Shown here: one piece after another, positions 42,942 through 53,101 of the stretch
How the letters are laid out: every line of letters starts with the position of its first letter
Position numbering within the stretch: position 1 is the stretch's first letter
Assembly (NCBI GenBank): GCA_009917555.1
Contig: QZDX01000002.1
Span: 124,001-188,000 of the forward strand
Length of the DNA stretch: 64,000 nt
Direction of reading: 5' to 3'
From: a bacterium 1XD21-13
Lineage (GTDB): Bacteria > Bacillota > Clostridia > Lachnospirales > Lachnospiraceae
The notes under the pieces: generated by a model
What the model was told of the DNA's origin: nothing
Database searches by the model: none
The model's input: the letters and a program-made list of their open reading frames with translations, nothing else
Translations under genes and position numbers: made by a program

Positions 42942-45191
42942 TTACACTCTCACCTTGACGCCTTTTGTATCCCGGCTGCCCGGCTTTAGTTTGTTTAAGG
43001 TAAGCTGCTTTTCCTTGTAGGTGATGGTCTGCTCGGTGCCTGTCTGGTACAGGTAGGCGGCCTCCAGGCGGTCGCCTGCGCCCAGGCGCATGCCACGGAC
43101 GCCGATAGCCCCTTTCTTTTTCTCCGGGACCTCGGAAATGGGGAAACGCAGGAAATACCCCTCCTGGCTGTGGAGCACAAGCTGCTCGGAGCCCTCCACG
43201 GGCTCTGCCAGGAGAACCCTGTCCTCCTCCCCCAGCTTTGTGGCGGCTACGGTGCGCTTGCTGGTTTCAAATTCGCTGCCGTCTACGATTTTCAGCATAC
43301 TGTCTCTGGTGGCAAAGATGAGCTTTCTCTCTTTGAGGGCTTCCATGCTGCCGATTCCTACAAGCTGCTCCTCGGTGCTGTTGTAATTGCTGAAGTTGTC
43401 AATAGGTACGCCCTTGTCCCGGAAGCGACCAAAGGGCAGGTCCAGGACCTTGATGGTGTGCATACGGCCGGTGTCGGTAAATACGCAGATGCGGCCGGTG
43501 TTGATGCAGGGGAATACGTATTTGTTTTCGCTGTCTGCCGCTTCCTTATTCCGCTCGTAGGTGGGCATGTCAATGGTTTTGGCATAGCCGAAGCGGTCCA
43601 TCAGGAACATGACGGGCATTTCTTCGATCTTCTTTTCCTCGAAAATGATCTCCTCTGCATTTTCTACGGTGGTCCGCCTGGGTCTCGCATAAGCTTTCTT
43701 GATGGCATCCATGTCCTTTAGGATAACCCTTGTCATACTGGAGTGATTTTCCAGAATGTCCTCGTAGGCGGCAATATTTTTTAAGGTCTGGGCGTTTTCT
43801 GCCAGCAACGCCTCAATCTCCAGACCGATAAGGCGGTACAGGCGCATTTCCAGAATGGCTGTTGCCTGGCGTTCGGTGAAACGAAGCTTACTTGCCCGCT
43901 TTCTGGAGGCTTCGGATTTGAAACGGATGTTTTCGGTTTTTCCCTCTATGAGACAGGCTTTTGCATCCTTGACGTTTTTACTGCCCCGGAGGATTTCGAT
44001 AATCAGATCTATAACATCGCAGGCTCTTATAAGTCCCTCCTGGATTTCCCGCTTTTCCTGCTCCTTTTCCAGGAGGGTCTGGTATTTTCTGGTGGCCAGC
44101 TCGTACTGGAATTCAATGTAGTACTCCAGGATCTGCTTTAGGCTCAGGGTCTCCGGGCGGCCGTCTGCTACGGCAAGCATGTTGACACCGAAGGTGTCCT
44201 CTAGGCGTGTCTTTTTGTAGAGCATGTTTTTCAGGTTCTCGGTGTCGGCTCCCTTTCGAAGCTCCAGGACAATGCGGATGCCCTCCTTGGAGGACTGATT
44301 GGAGATATCGGTGATCTCCGGGGCTTTTTTGGATTCTACCAGGGCCGCAATGTCGTTGAGAAACTTTCCGATGTTAGCGCCTATCATGGGATAGGGGATC
44401 TCGGTGATGACAAGCTGTTCCTTTCCACCCTTGAGCTTTTCTACCTGGATGCGGCCACGAACCTTGATTTTACCCATTCCCGTCTCGTAGATGGAGGGAA
44501 GCTCGTCCTTGTTTACTACGATTCCCCCTGTAGGGAAGTCGGGGCCCGGCATGAGCTTTAAGAGGCTTTCGGTAGAAATGTCGGGATTTTTCAGGTAGGC
44601 TTTTGCGGCGTCTATAACTTCTCCCAGGTTGTGGGGGGGAATGCTGGTTGCCATTCCTACAGCGATTCCATCGGAGCCGTTCACCAGCAGGTTGGGAAGC
44701 TTGGCTGGCAGTACGGAGGGCTCCTTTTCCGTCTCGTCAAAGTTGGGAACAAAGTCTACTACGTTTTTATCCAGATCGGACAGGAATGCCTCCTGGGTGA
44801 CCTTTTGAAGACGGGCCTCAGTGTAACGCATGGCGGCGGCGCCGTCTCCCTCAATGGAGCCGAAGTTGCCGTGGCCGTCTACTAAGGGCAGCTCCTTTTT
44901 GAAATCCTGGGACATGACGACCAGAGCCTCGTAGATGGAGCTGTCGCCGTGGGGGTGGTATTTACCCATGGTGTCGCCTACGATACGGGCGCATTTCCGG
45001 TAGGGGCGGTCGAAGCGGATGCCAAGCTCGTACATGTCGTAGAGGGTTCTGCGCTGTACGGGCTTTAAGCCGTCACGGACGTCCGGGAGGGCCCTTGCTA
45101 TGATGACGCTCATGGCATAATCGATGTAGGATTTCTGCATCAGGTCTGAGTATTCGGTGCGGATGATTTGTTCTTCTATCTGCTTTTCCAT
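42942..45191 (-). CDS. parC: Topoisomerase IV subunit A
   Basis: This 749-residue type IIA topoisomerase A subunit cuts and rejoins DNA through Tyr123 in [10 protein letters not shown]. The quinolone-determining region [13 protein letters not shown] has the wild-type Ser84 and Glu88. I call ParC rather than GyrA because the C-terminal propeller lacks the GyrA box (QRRGGKG); the matching place reads [13 protein letters not shown]. The shorter length also fits ParC. It pairs with parE upstream, separated by 257 bp holding a long hairpin. Confidence 0.82.
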   Translation of the reverse strand: MEKQIEEQIIRTEYSDLMQKSYIDYAMSVIIARALPDVRDGLKPVQRRTLYDMYELGIRFDRPYRKCARIVGDTMGKYHPHGDSSIYEALVVMSQDFKKELPLVDGHGNFGSIEGDGAAAMRYTEARLQKVTQEAFLSDLDKNVVDFVPNFDETEKEPSVLPAKLPNLLVNGSDGIAVGMATSIPPHNLGEVIDAAKAYLKNPDISTESLLKLMPGPDFPTGGIVVNKDELPSIYETGMGKIKVRGRIQVEKLKGGKEQLVITEIPYPMIGANIGKFLNDIAALVESKKAPEITDISNQSSKEGIRIVLELRKGADTENLKNMLYKKTRLEDTFGVNMLAVADGRPETLSLKQILEYYIEFQYELATRKYQTLLEKEQEKREIQEGLIRACDVIDLIIEILRGSKNVKDAKACLIEGKTENIRFKSEASRKRASKLRFTERQATAILEMRLYRLIGLEIEALLAENAQTLKNIAAYEDILENHSSMTRVILKDMDAIKKAYARPRRTTVENAEEIIFEEKKIEEMPVMFLMDRFGYAKTIDMPTYERNKEAADSENKYVFPCINTGRICVFTDTGRMHTIKVLDLPFGRFRDKGVPIDNFSNYNSTEEQLVGIGSMEALKERKLIFATRDSMLKIVDGSEFETSKRTVAATKLGEEDRVLLAEPVEGSEQLVLHSQEGYFLRFPISEVPEKKKGAIGVRGMRLGAGDRLEAAYLYQTGTEQTITYKEKQLTLNKLKPGSRDTKGVKVRV

Positions 45192-45254
45192 GGTTTTCTC
45201 CTAGCTTCTTCTGGAAAATATTTTCTTATATAAATCAATTGCTTTTATTGATGA

Positions 45255-45357
45255 ACGGACGCCGCCAGGAAACAGAAGCTGTCTTCTTTCCCTGCTCCGC
45301 CCAGAGGGCTAACACGCCTGGAAAGAAGACAGCTTCTGTTTCCTGGCGGCTGGTTTT
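45255..45357. repeat. Long perfect hairpin, family C copy 2
   Basis: Perfect 31-bp arms (45261-45291 and 45320-45350) flank a 28-nt loop beginning CTGCTCCGC and ending GCTAACACGCCT, exactly the loop ends of the hairpin at 4396-4474. The flanks ACGGACGC and GCTGGTT are also shared; the arms are different. It lies between parE and parC. Confidence 0.82.
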
Positions 45358-45448
45358 AGCTTTGGGACTATGTTTTGGGGGTACTTTCTGGTTTCCTGTA
45401 AAGTTTGTCTATGTGCTTTTTGAGGGATATGCTTTTAATGGGTTTGCT

Positions 45449-47371
45449 CTATACGTCCAGCTCGGCGTCGCAGGCGTGCTCGTAGATGAAGGCACGTCTG
45501 GGGGGGACCTCGGTTCCCATAAGCATTTCTGTTACGTTGGAGGCCATGCGGGCGTCCTCGATCTCCACACGCTTCAGGATTCGGGTTGCCGGGTTTAAGG
45601 TTGTCTCCCAGAGCTGGTCGGCATCCATCTCTCCCAATCCCTTGTAGCGCTGGAGGGTGAAGCTTCCCTTATGGCGCCTCCGGTAGCGCTCCAAAGCCTT
45701 GTCGTCATAGAGGTATTCCTCCTCGCCTCTTTGGGGCATGGCTTTATAGAGGGGCGGCATGGCAATGTACACGTGTCCCTCGTAGATGAGATCTGGCATA
45801 AAGCGGTAAAACAGGGTCAGAAGCAGGGTGGAAATGTGTGCGCCGTCCACGTCCGCATCTGCCATGATGATGATTTTGTCATAGCGGAGCTTGGTAATGT
45901 CAAAGTCGTTGCCATAACCCTCGGAGAAGCCGCAGCCAAAGGCGTTGATCATGGTTTTGATCTCCGCATTGGCCAGTACCTTGTCAATGCTGGCCTTTTC
46001 TACGTTCAGAATCTTTCCCCGGATGGGCAGGATGGCCTGGTAGTTCCGGTCTCTGGCTGTCTTGGCAGAGCCACCGGCGGAATCTCCCTCTACAATGAAA
46101 ATCTCGCATTTGGAGGCGTCACGGCTCTCACAGTTGGCAAGCTTTCCATTGGAATCAAAGGAATATTTCTGCTTGGTTAAGAGGTTGGTTTTTGCCCGCT
46201 CCTCTGTCTTTCGTATTTTAGCGGCTTTTTCTGCACAGCCGATGACCCCCCTTAGGGTCTCCAGGTTCCGGTCAAAGTAGCGGACAATCTCATCTCCTGC
46301 CACCTTGGCTGTTGCCTTGGAGGCATCCTGATTGTCCAGCTTGGTCTTGGTCTGACCCTCAAAGCGGGGAGATGGATGCTTGATGGAGATGACGGCGGTC
46401 ATACCATTACGCACATCGGCTCCGGTAAAGTTAGCGTCCTTTTCCTTCAGGATGCCGAGCTCTCTGGCGTAATTGTTGATTACGGTGGTAAATACGGTCT
46501 TAAATCCCGTCAGGTGCGTGCCGCCCTCCGCGTTGTAAATGTTGTTGCAGAAGCCTAAGACATTTTCATGGAACTCGTTTACATACTGGAAGGCGCCCTC
46601 TACCACGATGCCCTCTGCCTCTCCTTTGAAGTAAATGACGTCGTGAATCTGCTCTTTTTTCTTATTTAGATCCTCCACAAAGCCGATGATTCCATTTTCC
46701 TCATGAAAGGTGACCTGCTCGGCAGGCTCTACCCGGCGATCCTCAAAATAAATGGTGAGCTCCGGATTCAAATAGGCTGTCTCATGAAGACGGCTTTTGA
46801 CCTCCTCTGCCTGGAATCTTGTTTTCTCAAAGATCTCCGGGTCGGGAAGAAAATTGATCCGGGTTCCCGTTTCCTTGGTTTTCCGCAAAATGGGGAGCAG
46901 GCCGTCCCTTAACTCAATGGTGGGGATGCCTCGCTCATAGTGATCGTGGTGAACGGCTCCGTCACGGCTCACCTCAATGTCCAGGTAGGTGGACAGAGCA
47001 TTCACTACGGAGGAGCCTACTCCGTGGAGGCCGCCGCTTGTCTTGTAGACGGAATCGTCAAACTTGCCTCCGGCGTGGAGGGTGGTGAATACGAGACGCT
47101 CCGCGGAAATGCCCTTGGCGTGGAGATCCACGGGGATGCCCCGTCCGTCATCGCTGACGGTGCAGGAGCCGTCACGCTCCAGTACCACCCAGATCTGAGA
47201 GCAGAAGCCTGCCAGATGCTCGTCCACGGAATTGTCTACGATCTCATATATCAAATGGTTTAATCCCTTGCGGGATACGCTGCCAATGTACATGCCCGGA
47301 CGCTTGCGGACTGCCTCCAAGCCCTCCAGGACGGCTATGCTGTCTGCGTCGTAGGTTGTTTTTTTTGCCAT
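45449..47371 (-). CDS. parE: Topoisomerase IV subunit B
   Basis: This 640-residue B subunit has the GHKL ATPase (PGMYIGSV, VDNSVDEHLAG, DDGRGIPVD, GLHGVGSSVVNALS) and the Toprim region (EGDSAGGSAK near 430, DADVDGAHI near 500). It is named ParE by its pairing with a ParC lacking a GyrA box; B subunits alone are hard to tell apart. Start at 47371 (GAGGAAGG upstream). It follows the membrane-protein gene by 15 bp. Confidence 0.82.
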   Translation of the reverse strand: MAKKTTYDADSIAVLEGLEAVRKRPGMYIGSVSRKGLNHLIYEIVDNSVDEHLAGFCSQIWVVLERDGSCTVSDDGRGIPVDLHAKGISAERLVFTTLHAGGKFDDSVYKTSGGLHGVGSSVVNALSTYLDIEVSRDGAVHHDHYERGIPTIELRDGLLPILRKTKETGTRINFLPDPEIFEKTRFQAEEVKSRLHETAYLNPELTIYFEDRRVEPAEQVTFHEENGIIGFVEDLNKKKEQIHDVIYFKGEAEGIVVEGAFQYVNEFHENVLGFCNNIYNAEGGTHLTGFKTVFTTVINNYARELGILKEKDANFTGADVRNGMTAVISIKHPSPRFEGQTKTKLDNQDASKATAKVAGDEIVRYFDRNLETLRGVIGCAEKAAKIRKTEERAKTNLLTKQKYSFDSNGKLANCESRDASKCEIFIVEGDSAGGSAKTARDRNYQAILPIRGKILNVEKASIDKVLANAEIKTMINAFGCGFSEGYGNDFDITKLRYDKIIIMADADVDGAHISTLLLTLFYRFMPDLIYEGHVYIAMPPLYKAMPQRGEEEYLYDDKALERYRRRHKGSFTLQRYKGLGEMDADQLWETTLNPATRILKRVEIEDARMASNVTEMLMGTEVPPRRAFIYEHACDAELDV

Positions 47372-47386
47372 TTTTACCTTCCTCAC

Positions 47387-48961
47387 TTACTGTAAGATAC
47401 TCAAAAGTTCTTCTGCCTTCTCATATTGATAAATATAATATTGGCCATCATAAAAAGCCTGTTCCCCATTGGAAATCAGCGCCTCGTATCGGCGGAGCTC
47501 ATTTTCATGGAGTAAAAGGAAAACCGGTCCCTCCTCCTTGTCAGGAAAGAGATTATTCAGCTTGGTAAGCCACGGATACAAATGGGGCTCCTCCCCTTCC
47601 TCACAGGCAATACTTACTATTTCAACCTTGCCGCCGGTAAGCTCCGTAATGAGATTGGCATTCCAGAAGCTTGCATATCCCAGGGAATAATTTTCCTCTT
47701 TTAAATAGGAAACGCACTCCATTTGTCCTTTATTTTTTTGACTGTTTAAGCAGTTGGCATATTCCTTTCCTCCCAGCATACAGACACAAGCCACTACCAG
47801 CACAAAAAACGTCTGTCTGACCCACAAAGGAAATTCTGCCTCCTGATAAAAAATAATCAGGAGTGGAACAAACATAATCACATTTAAAATGTAATATCTG
47901 GGTGCAAAGGGCGCATCTGTAAATAAAAAGAGGAAGAGCTGTATCAACAGTCCGAGAAGGCTGAACCATAAAAGTGCCTGAGACATGAGCTTTAGCTTAC
48001 GGCGCTGCTTCCATAAAGTAATGGTCATAAACAGGACTAAAAAAAGGAATCCTAGGGATAGCAGATAGAAAATACCATTCACACTAAAGAGCTCCGTATC
48101 CGGAACCCCCTCCTCCGTATAACCAAAGGCATTTAAGATTCCTCTCAGTACAACCTGCAGGCGGTCAAAATGAGGCTGACACAGGTGAATTCCACCATAG
48201 CTATCAAACAGATACCAACGGGAAAGCACTTTAAGATTTACAAAATAGCCTAAAAAGCCGCTCAGAGCGCTTGTCCATATAAAATCATATTTTACGATCA
48301 GCTCTTTTAGACCCTTTATTCTGTGGGCATGCTCCAGAAAAAGCACACACATAGTCATCAGCATTGGCAAAATAGTCATTGCAAGCTGCCGGATTCCTCC
48401 AAGACAGGACAAAAAAGCACAAGCTATCACAAAAATGCGCATTCCTCTTTGATACTTTCCTCTTTGATACAGATACATCCATCCTCCGCACAAAAGTAAC
48501 GAAAAAGCAATATGAGGAATATAGTATGCCATTAAGCCAATTACATAAAAGGCTTCATGGCTAAATGGAATTAACAAAAGAGGAGCCGTATACCAAAACC
48601 AGTTCTTCCCCACCTTCCATTGCCATATAAAAAATCCATAGGCGGCCAACAGCCAGAGATACAGCAGGAAATTCCCCACTACCCGAACAGCCACCCAATT
48701 ATCCGTAAATTTAAAAATCAGCTCCCGAACAATCTGTGTATTGATCACCCGCAATTCACTGGAATAAATCCAGCCCCGGCTTATGAAACGATTTTCCTCT
48801 GAAAGCAGCTTTGCAAGAATCATCTCGGCTGCATCATCCGAATTGACCAAATGAAAACTGTTTTTACCTATTACATACATTCCTGCCAGCATTGCAAAGA
48901 CAAGCAAAAATATAAAAATCGCCTGCTTTCCTATGCGTCTGTCCTTTAACCTGTGGTTCAT
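47387..48961 (-). CDS. Polytopic membrane protein, possible GT-C glycosyltransferase
   Basis: This 524-residue protein has about ten to eleven hydrophobic segments and a soluble C-terminal region (about 400-524). After the first membrane segment there is a large loop with FHLVNSDDAAEMILA; an acidic pair in this place is characteristic of GT-C glycosyltransferases that use polyprenyl-phosphate sugars. A later FAPRYY motif also fits. No surface-polysaccharide cluster surrounds it, so the role in glycan assembly is uncertain. It may share a transcript with parE. Confidence 0.6.
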   Translation of the reverse strand: MNHRLKDRRIGKQAIFIFLLVFAMLAGMYVIGKNSFHLVNSDDAAEMILAKLLSEENRFISRGWIYSSELRVINTQIVRELIFKFTDNWVAVRVVGNFLLYLWLLAAYGFFIWQWKVGKNWFWYTAPLLLIPFSHEAFYVIGLMAYYIPHIAFSLLLCGGWMYLYQRGKYQRGMRIFVIACAFLSCLGGIRQLAMTILPMLMTMCVLFLEHAHRIKGLKELIVKYDFIWTSALSGFLGYFVNLKVLSRWYLFDSYGGIHLCQPHFDRLQVVLRGILNAFGYTEEGVPDTELFSVNGIFYLLSLGFLFLVLFMTITLWKQRRKLKLMSQALLWFSLLGLLIQLFLFLFTDAPFAPRYYILNVIMFVPLLIIFYQEAEFPLWVRQTFFVLVVACVCMLGGKEYANCLNSQKNKGQMECVSYLKEENYSLGYASFWNANLITELTGGKVEIVSIACEEGEEPHLYPWLTKLNNLFPDKEEGPVFLLLHENELRRYEALISNGEQAFYDGQYYIYQYEKAEELLSILQ

Positions 48962-49048
48962 CCTTCTCTCCCGCGCCTCATTCGTACAGATGTTCTGTTT
49001 TTTTAACCTTAGTTAGTATAGCACAAGACCTTGTAGTTTGTAAACTAT

Positions 49049-49657
49049 TTAACAACTATTTAGAAGTCTTAATTTTTCTAATTTTTGATGCAAAAGCCAA
49101 AGATAGAGGCAGATTCCCAGAATCAGAAGGATTTCCAAAAGGCTGGAGATAATACCTATGATAAAATACAAAATGGCGGCTTCCACTCCCAAAACACACA
49201 AAATCATCCACTGAGCCCAAAAGAAACAAGCGCTTTTTTTCTGAAGCACATACAAAAAACGGGCCTGCGCCACTCCCAAAAGCACAGGAGACAAAAAGGA
49301 AATATTAACGTGAAGGCGGGCAAGCCCTGGAAACCGCTCCGGTAAATATGGAATCCCCACTGCCGTCACGAAAAAAAGCAGGGAGCTAAAAAGAAGGCCC
49401 CTGGCCAGCCTATCCTCACAGCCTACAAGCTCTATCAGATTCTCCGTATAAAGATAAAAGAAATTCCCAGTGAGTGCTCCCCATAGGAGAAATACCAATC
49501 GTCGGCCGCCGTGATTTCCAATAACGGAGAAATTGGTATCTGTCCATGAGAATCCAAAGGCCATCAGAAGTGTCAGAAATGGAATCAGAAACAGAGAACA
49601 AAAATCATAGAGACATAAGCGAGGCTTCTCTCTTTCAGAAGCTTGTAAATGATCCAT
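49049..49657 (-). CDS. Six-TM membrane protein of unknown function
   Basis: A 202-residue protein with about six hydrophobic segments (near 18-35, 51-70, 87-105, 115-132, 143-160 and 162-190). The segment FSVIGNHGGRRLVF between the first two reminds me of DUF998-like proteins. No catalytic motif. It stands alone upstream of the GT-C-like gene, with an 87-bp gap. Confidence 0.65.
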   Translation of the reverse strand: MDHLQASEREKPRLCLYDFCSLFLIPFLTLLMAFGFSWTDTNFSVIGNHGGRRLVFLLWGALTGNFFYLYTENLIELVGCEDRLARGLLFSSLLFFVTAVGIPYLPERFPGLARLHVNISFLSPVLLGVAQARFLYVLQKKSACFFWAQWMILCVLGVEAAILYFIIGIISSLLEILLILGICLYLWLLHQKLEKLRLLNSC

Positions 49658-49817
49658 GAAAAACTCCTTTCTACCTTATTCTTCATAATTAGTATACGAA
49701 GCATCTCCATTTCCACACGGCACAAGTTTTGGAAGCCAGTAGATAGGGATAGCAAAATGTAAAAATATGGATGAAAATGAGTTTTTTGAAAAAAATTAGA
49801 TTTTTTGAAAAAAATGC

Positions 49818-49846
49818 TTGCAAAATAAATCAATCTATTATATACT
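49818..49846 (+). promoter_or_regulatory. Promoter of tRNA-Glu
   Basis: TTGCAA (49818-49823), a 17-bp spacer and TATACT (49841-49846) on the plus strand, 27 bp before the tRNA. Confidence 0.7.
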
Positions 49847-49873
49847 AAGCAAGTCGGCAGGAAAAGCCAACAT

Positions 49874-49945
49874 GGTTCCTTGGTCAAGCGGTTAAGACGC
49901 CGCCCTCTCACGGCGGAAACAGGGGTTCGATTCCCCTAGGGACTG
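49874..49945 (+). tRNA. tRNA-Glu (anticodon CTC)
   Basis: A complete cloverleaf: acceptor GGTTCCT with AGGGACT (one G-U at the end and one T-G wobble), anticodon stem CCGCC/GGCGG with loop CTCTCAC, T-arm AGGGG-TTCGATT-CCCCT. Discriminator G; CCA is not encoded. A run of six T follows directly and can terminate transcription. It reads GAG codons. It is an isolated tRNA with its own promoter. Confidence 0.95.
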
Positions 49946-50055
49946 TTTTTTATATTCCTGGAAACCTTGAAATGAAAGGGTTTTCGGGATTTTTTTTTTC
50001 TCCGTTATTAACACATTTACAATATGGGAAAATCAGCTTTGAAAGGAGAATTCCT

Positions 50056-50724
50056 ATGGCACAGGCGATTGCTGAAACAGTCTTTGATATTTTATATCTC
50101 TGCTTTGCTATTTTCACAGGGCTTATCATGCTGCTCAAAGGGAAAACGCCTCTGGTAAAAAAGGCGGGATGGATGGCATTTCTGTTGGGAACAGGGGATT
50201 CTTTCCACCTGGTTCCCAGAGCTTATGCGCTCTGGACCACTGGCCTTGAGGCCCAGGCGGCAGCCCTTGGCATCGGAAAATTTATTACCTCCATTACCAT
50301 GACCGTTTTTTATGTGCTTCTGTATTACATTTGGCGTGAGCACTACAAAATCCAGGATCGGAAAGCACTCACCGGAACCATATGGGCGCTTGCCATCTTG
50401 CGGATTGGCTTCTGCCTGCTGCCGCAAAATGAATGGCTCGTTTACCGGCAGCCTCTTAACTTCGGCATTCTACGCAATGTACCCTTTGCATTGATGGGAA
50501 TTCTGATCATTTTGATTTTTGCACAGGAGATAAGGAAAACCGGGGATACCATATTTCGGTTTATGCCTTTGGCTGTTGCCCTGTCTTTTGGATTTTATCT
50601 GCCTGTAGTTTTATTAAGCGGTACTCTGCCTGTCATTGGAATGTTAATGATTCCGAAGACTTTGGCCTATGTGTGGATTGTGCTGATGTGCCGAAAGCTT
50701 TACAAAAATTCCTGCACTTATTAA
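50056..50724 (+). CDS. Integral membrane protein of unknown function
   Basis: A 222-residue protein with about seven hydrophobic segments. The motif GTGDSFHLVPRAYAL after the second segment is distinctive and conserved-looking, but I cannot name the family. Start at 50056 with AAAGGAG upstream. It follows the tRNA gene on the plus strand and converges on the amidohydrolase gene. Confidence 0.7.
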   Translation: MAQAIAETVFDILYLCFAIFTGLIMLLKGKTPLVKKAGWMAFLLGTGDSFHLVPRAYALWTTGLEAQAAALGIGKFITSITMTVFYVLLYYIWREHYKIQDRKALTGTIWALAILRIGFCLLPQNEWLVYRQPLNFGILRNVPFALMGILIILIFAQEIRKTGDTIFRFMPLAVALSFGFYLPVVLLSGTLPVIGMLMIPKTLAYVWIVLMCRKLYKNSCTY

Positions 50725-50755
50725 CCAAATAGATGCTTCACATGGGCTTGACTCA

Positions 50756-51913
50756 TTATTCGTTTTCATATTTATATACGATCTCTCCGTCAATAATCGT
50801 GTAAAGGGTCTTCGTAAACACCTCCATAGGATTCCCGGAAAATATGGCGATATCCGCATCTTTTCCCGGCTTCAGGCTCCCTACCCGTTCCTCAACCCGG
50901 CAGATTCGGGCTGGATTGATCGTCAACGCCTTAAGCCCCTCTTCCATAGGCAAACCATATTTCACGGCAAGCCCGGCACACAGGGGAAGATATTGGATCA
51001 GCGCCACCGGGTGATCCGTGGTTACGGCAATGGTCACGCCCGCCTCATAGAGAACCCGGTTGGTCTTAAAATCAAGATTTTGTATCTCCAGCTTGGAGCG
51101 GGAGGTGAGGTCCGTTCCCACAATCACGGGAAATCCGGAGGCTGCAATCTCATCTGCAATCAGATGTGCCTCCGTGCCGTGATCAATGGTGATATCTATG
51201 TCAAACTCCTTTGCAATCCGAATCGCTGTGAGTATGTCATCTGCCCGGTGGGCATGAGTCTTTACAGGAATCTCCCGGCGCAGTACTGGAAGCCAGGGCT
51301 CCAGCCGGAAATCTTCTTCTTTCAGCTTTCCGCTCTCCTTCTGCTTCCGATATTGTCTGGCTCGAAATAGTTCTTCTCGTAAAAGAGCCGCAGTTCCCAT
51401 CCGTGTAAGGGGACATTTTCCAGAATCAGCATAGCTAGACTTAGGATTCTCCCCAAAAGCTACCTTCATGGCCGCAGGCTCCAACACAATCATTCGATCC
51501 ATACAACGCCCCTGCGTTTTCATAAACACAAACTGCCCACCCACCACATTAGCGCTGCCGGGTCCCGTCATTACTGAGGTGATTCCTGCCATGATTGCGT
51601 CATGAAATGCCGGATCCATGGGATTTACAGCATCAATCGCCCTCAGATAGGGCTGTACCGGATTGCTCGTCTCATTGCAGTCATCCGCAATGGCTCCTCT
51701 GGTCTCCTCCGTAATGCCGATATGCCCGTGGGCTTCGATCAGTCCCGGGAGCACCCAGGAGCCCTTTACCTCCAGAACCTGCTCTCCCTCCTCCGGCTGC
51801 GGAGCTTTGCCTTCCGGTCCTACATTCTGTATTTTCCCGTTTTTAATCTTAATATAGCCAGGATCATACACCGCATCTTCCATGGTATATACCCTGCCGC
51901 CGAGAATCAGCAT
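50756..51913 (-). CDS. Amidohydrolase-superfamily enzyme
   Basis: This 385-residue metal-dependent hydrolase has the HxH metal motif in GLIEAHGHIG (about 59-68), later metal His in KTHAHRADD and TIDHGTEAHLI, and the catalytic Asp in VTTDHPVAL near 308. It resembles imidazolonepropionase/dipeptidase-like members. The substrate is unknown. It may be the last gene of the sugar operon but is separated from the aldolase by 262 bp of repeats. The RBS (GGAATAGGAGG) is the end of that repeat; the longer in-frame start at 52012 is repeat-encoded and rejected. Confidence 0.82.
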   Translation of the reverse strand: MLILGGRVYTMEDAVYDPGYIKIKNGKIQNVGPEGKAPQPEEGEQVLEVKGSWVLPGLIEAHGHIGITEETRGAIADDCNETSNPVQPYLRAIDAVNPMDPAFHDAIMAGITSVMTGPGSANVVGGQFVFMKTQGRCMDRMIVLEPAAMKVAFGENPKSSYADSGKCPLTRMGTAALLREELFRARQYRKQKESGKLKEEDFRLEPWLPVLRREIPVKTHAHRADDILTAIRIAKEFDIDITIDHGTEAHLIADEIAASGFPVIVGTDLTSRSKLEIQNLDFKTNRVLYEAGVTIAVTTDHPVALIQYLPLCAGLAVKYGLPMEEGLKALTINPARICRVEERVGSLKPGKDADIAIFSGNPMEVFTKTLYTIIDGEIVYKYENE

Positions 51914-51920
51914 AAAAAAA

Positions 51921-52140
51921 CCTCCTATTCCAGTTCCGTAACCTCTTAGCCAGTACCCAAAAGGAGATGAATTTACGGCCGCAAAAAGCACGTCCATAAA
52001 TCCATCTGGCACTAACTAAGAGGTTACTGTTTCCAGTTCCGTAACCTCTTAGCCAGCACCCACAAAAGGAGATGAATTTACGGCCGCAAAAAAGCGTCCA
52101 TAAATTCATCCGATACTGTCTAAGATATTACTGTTTCCAG
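51921..52140 (-). repeat. Family A long structured repeat, tandem pair
   Basis: Two units of about 103 bp in tandem (51929-52030 and 52031-52134) are about 85 percent identical. Unit 1 folds into an imperfect palindrome: GTAACCTCTTAG (51938-51949) with CTAAGAGGTTAC (52016-52027), and GATGAATTTACGG (51966-51978) with the complement at 51993-52006. The block ends (minus strand) in GGAATAGGAGG, the RBS of the amidohydrolase gene. Confidence 0.82.
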
Positions 52141-52175
52141 TCAAGAGGTTTTTTATAAGCTTTGAAAATATTCTT

Positions 52176-53078
52176 TTATTTCATCTCATCAGTCAAGTCC
52201 GAATTATATAAATATCCGGAAATGTAATCCCGCACCTTGTGATATACCTTATCCTGTGCATAGGCAATGTCTCCGTCCTTTTCCAGCAGGGCAAACTCAT
52301 AGGCCTGACGCATCTCTGTTCCCACATTAATCTTGGCAATTCCCGCCTTCACAGCCTCCAATAGACATTCATGTTGAACTCCGCTTCCGCCATGAAGCAC
52401 CAGAGGAATCCCGGCCATTTGATAAAGAGCTCCAATGTGCTCCACATCCAGCCGGGCCGCAGGCTTTTTCTGATTGCGTACCGCCTCCGCTATCTGTCCG
52501 TGAATATTTCCAACTGCTACGGAAAGCCAGTCACAACCGCTTTCAAGGGCAAATCGTTTTGCCTCCTCCAACTTAGTAAAGCCCATTTTTTTTGCAAAGA
52601 TCTCCTCATAGGGCGGTATCTCACCGCTTTCATGTCCCATAACCGCACCGAGCTCCCCCTCACAGGGAACCCCTGCCTCATGTGCCATAGCTGAAATCTC
52701 TGCCGTTACCTTTATATTCTCTGCCAGGGGCAGGCGGGAGCCGTCTATCATCACGGACTGATAGCCTGCCTTCAGTGCACGTGATACCAGCTCCTCATAA
52801 GCTACTCTCTTATAATCCTCATCAATGACCGGAATGTGATCCAGATGAAGCAGCGTATGACCTGGCACCTGATATTTCTCATATTCCTCCGCCACACGCT
52901 CCAGGCTTTGAGCACTCATTTTCTCCCACTCCACCCTTGCAATCTGAATCAAGGCTATACTATTTTCATCCGCAATGGCCTGAGCAATTGGCTTTACCAT
53001 AGGAATATGGGGTACATTGAATGCGGGAATACATTTTCCGATACTCCTTGCCTTTCCCACTACTTCCTTTGTATTCAT
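52176..53078 (-). CDS. Class II fructose-bisphosphate/tagatose-bisphosphate aldolase family
   Basis: This 300-residue zinc aldolase has LLHLDHIP (zinc His and catalytic Asp, about 76-83), VMIDGSRLP near 110, CEGELGAVMGHE near 140, VLHGGSGV near 213 (zinc His) and KINVGTEMRQA near 235. It cleaves a ketose phosphate to DHAP plus an aldehyde. It follows the FGGY kinase by 23 bp, so the kinase product is the probable substrate. Start at 53078 with AAAAGGAG upstream. Confidence 0.9.
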   Translation of the reverse strand: MNTKEVVGKARSIGKCIPAFNVPHIPMVKPIAQAIADENSIALIQIARVEWEKMSAQSLERVAEEYEKYQVPGHTLLHLDHIPVIDEDYKRVAYEELVSRALKAGYQSVMIDGSRLPLAENIKVTAEISAMAHEAGVPCEGELGAVMGHESGEIPPYEEIFAKKMGFTKLEEAKRFALESGCDWLSVAVGNIHGQIAEAVRNQKKPAARLDVEHIGALYQMAGIPLVLHGGSGVQHECLLEAVKAGIAKINVGTEMRQAYEFALLEKDGDIAYAQDKVYHKVRDYISGYLYNSDLTDEMK

Positions 53079-53101
53079 TTTTTCTCTCCTTTTCGGACAC
53101 G

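Noticed and set aside
42942-47371. gyrA-gyrB
   Set aside because: The A subunit lacks a GyrA box and is short; no dnaA, recF or oriC signals are nearby. ParC-ParE fits better.
51914-52012. N-terminal extension of the amidohydrolase
   Set aside because: The extra codons translate the structured repeat, and a strong RBS stands directly before the ATG at 51913.
51921-52140. CRISPR array
   Set aside because: Two long adjacent units without spacers, palindromic throughout, no cas genes.
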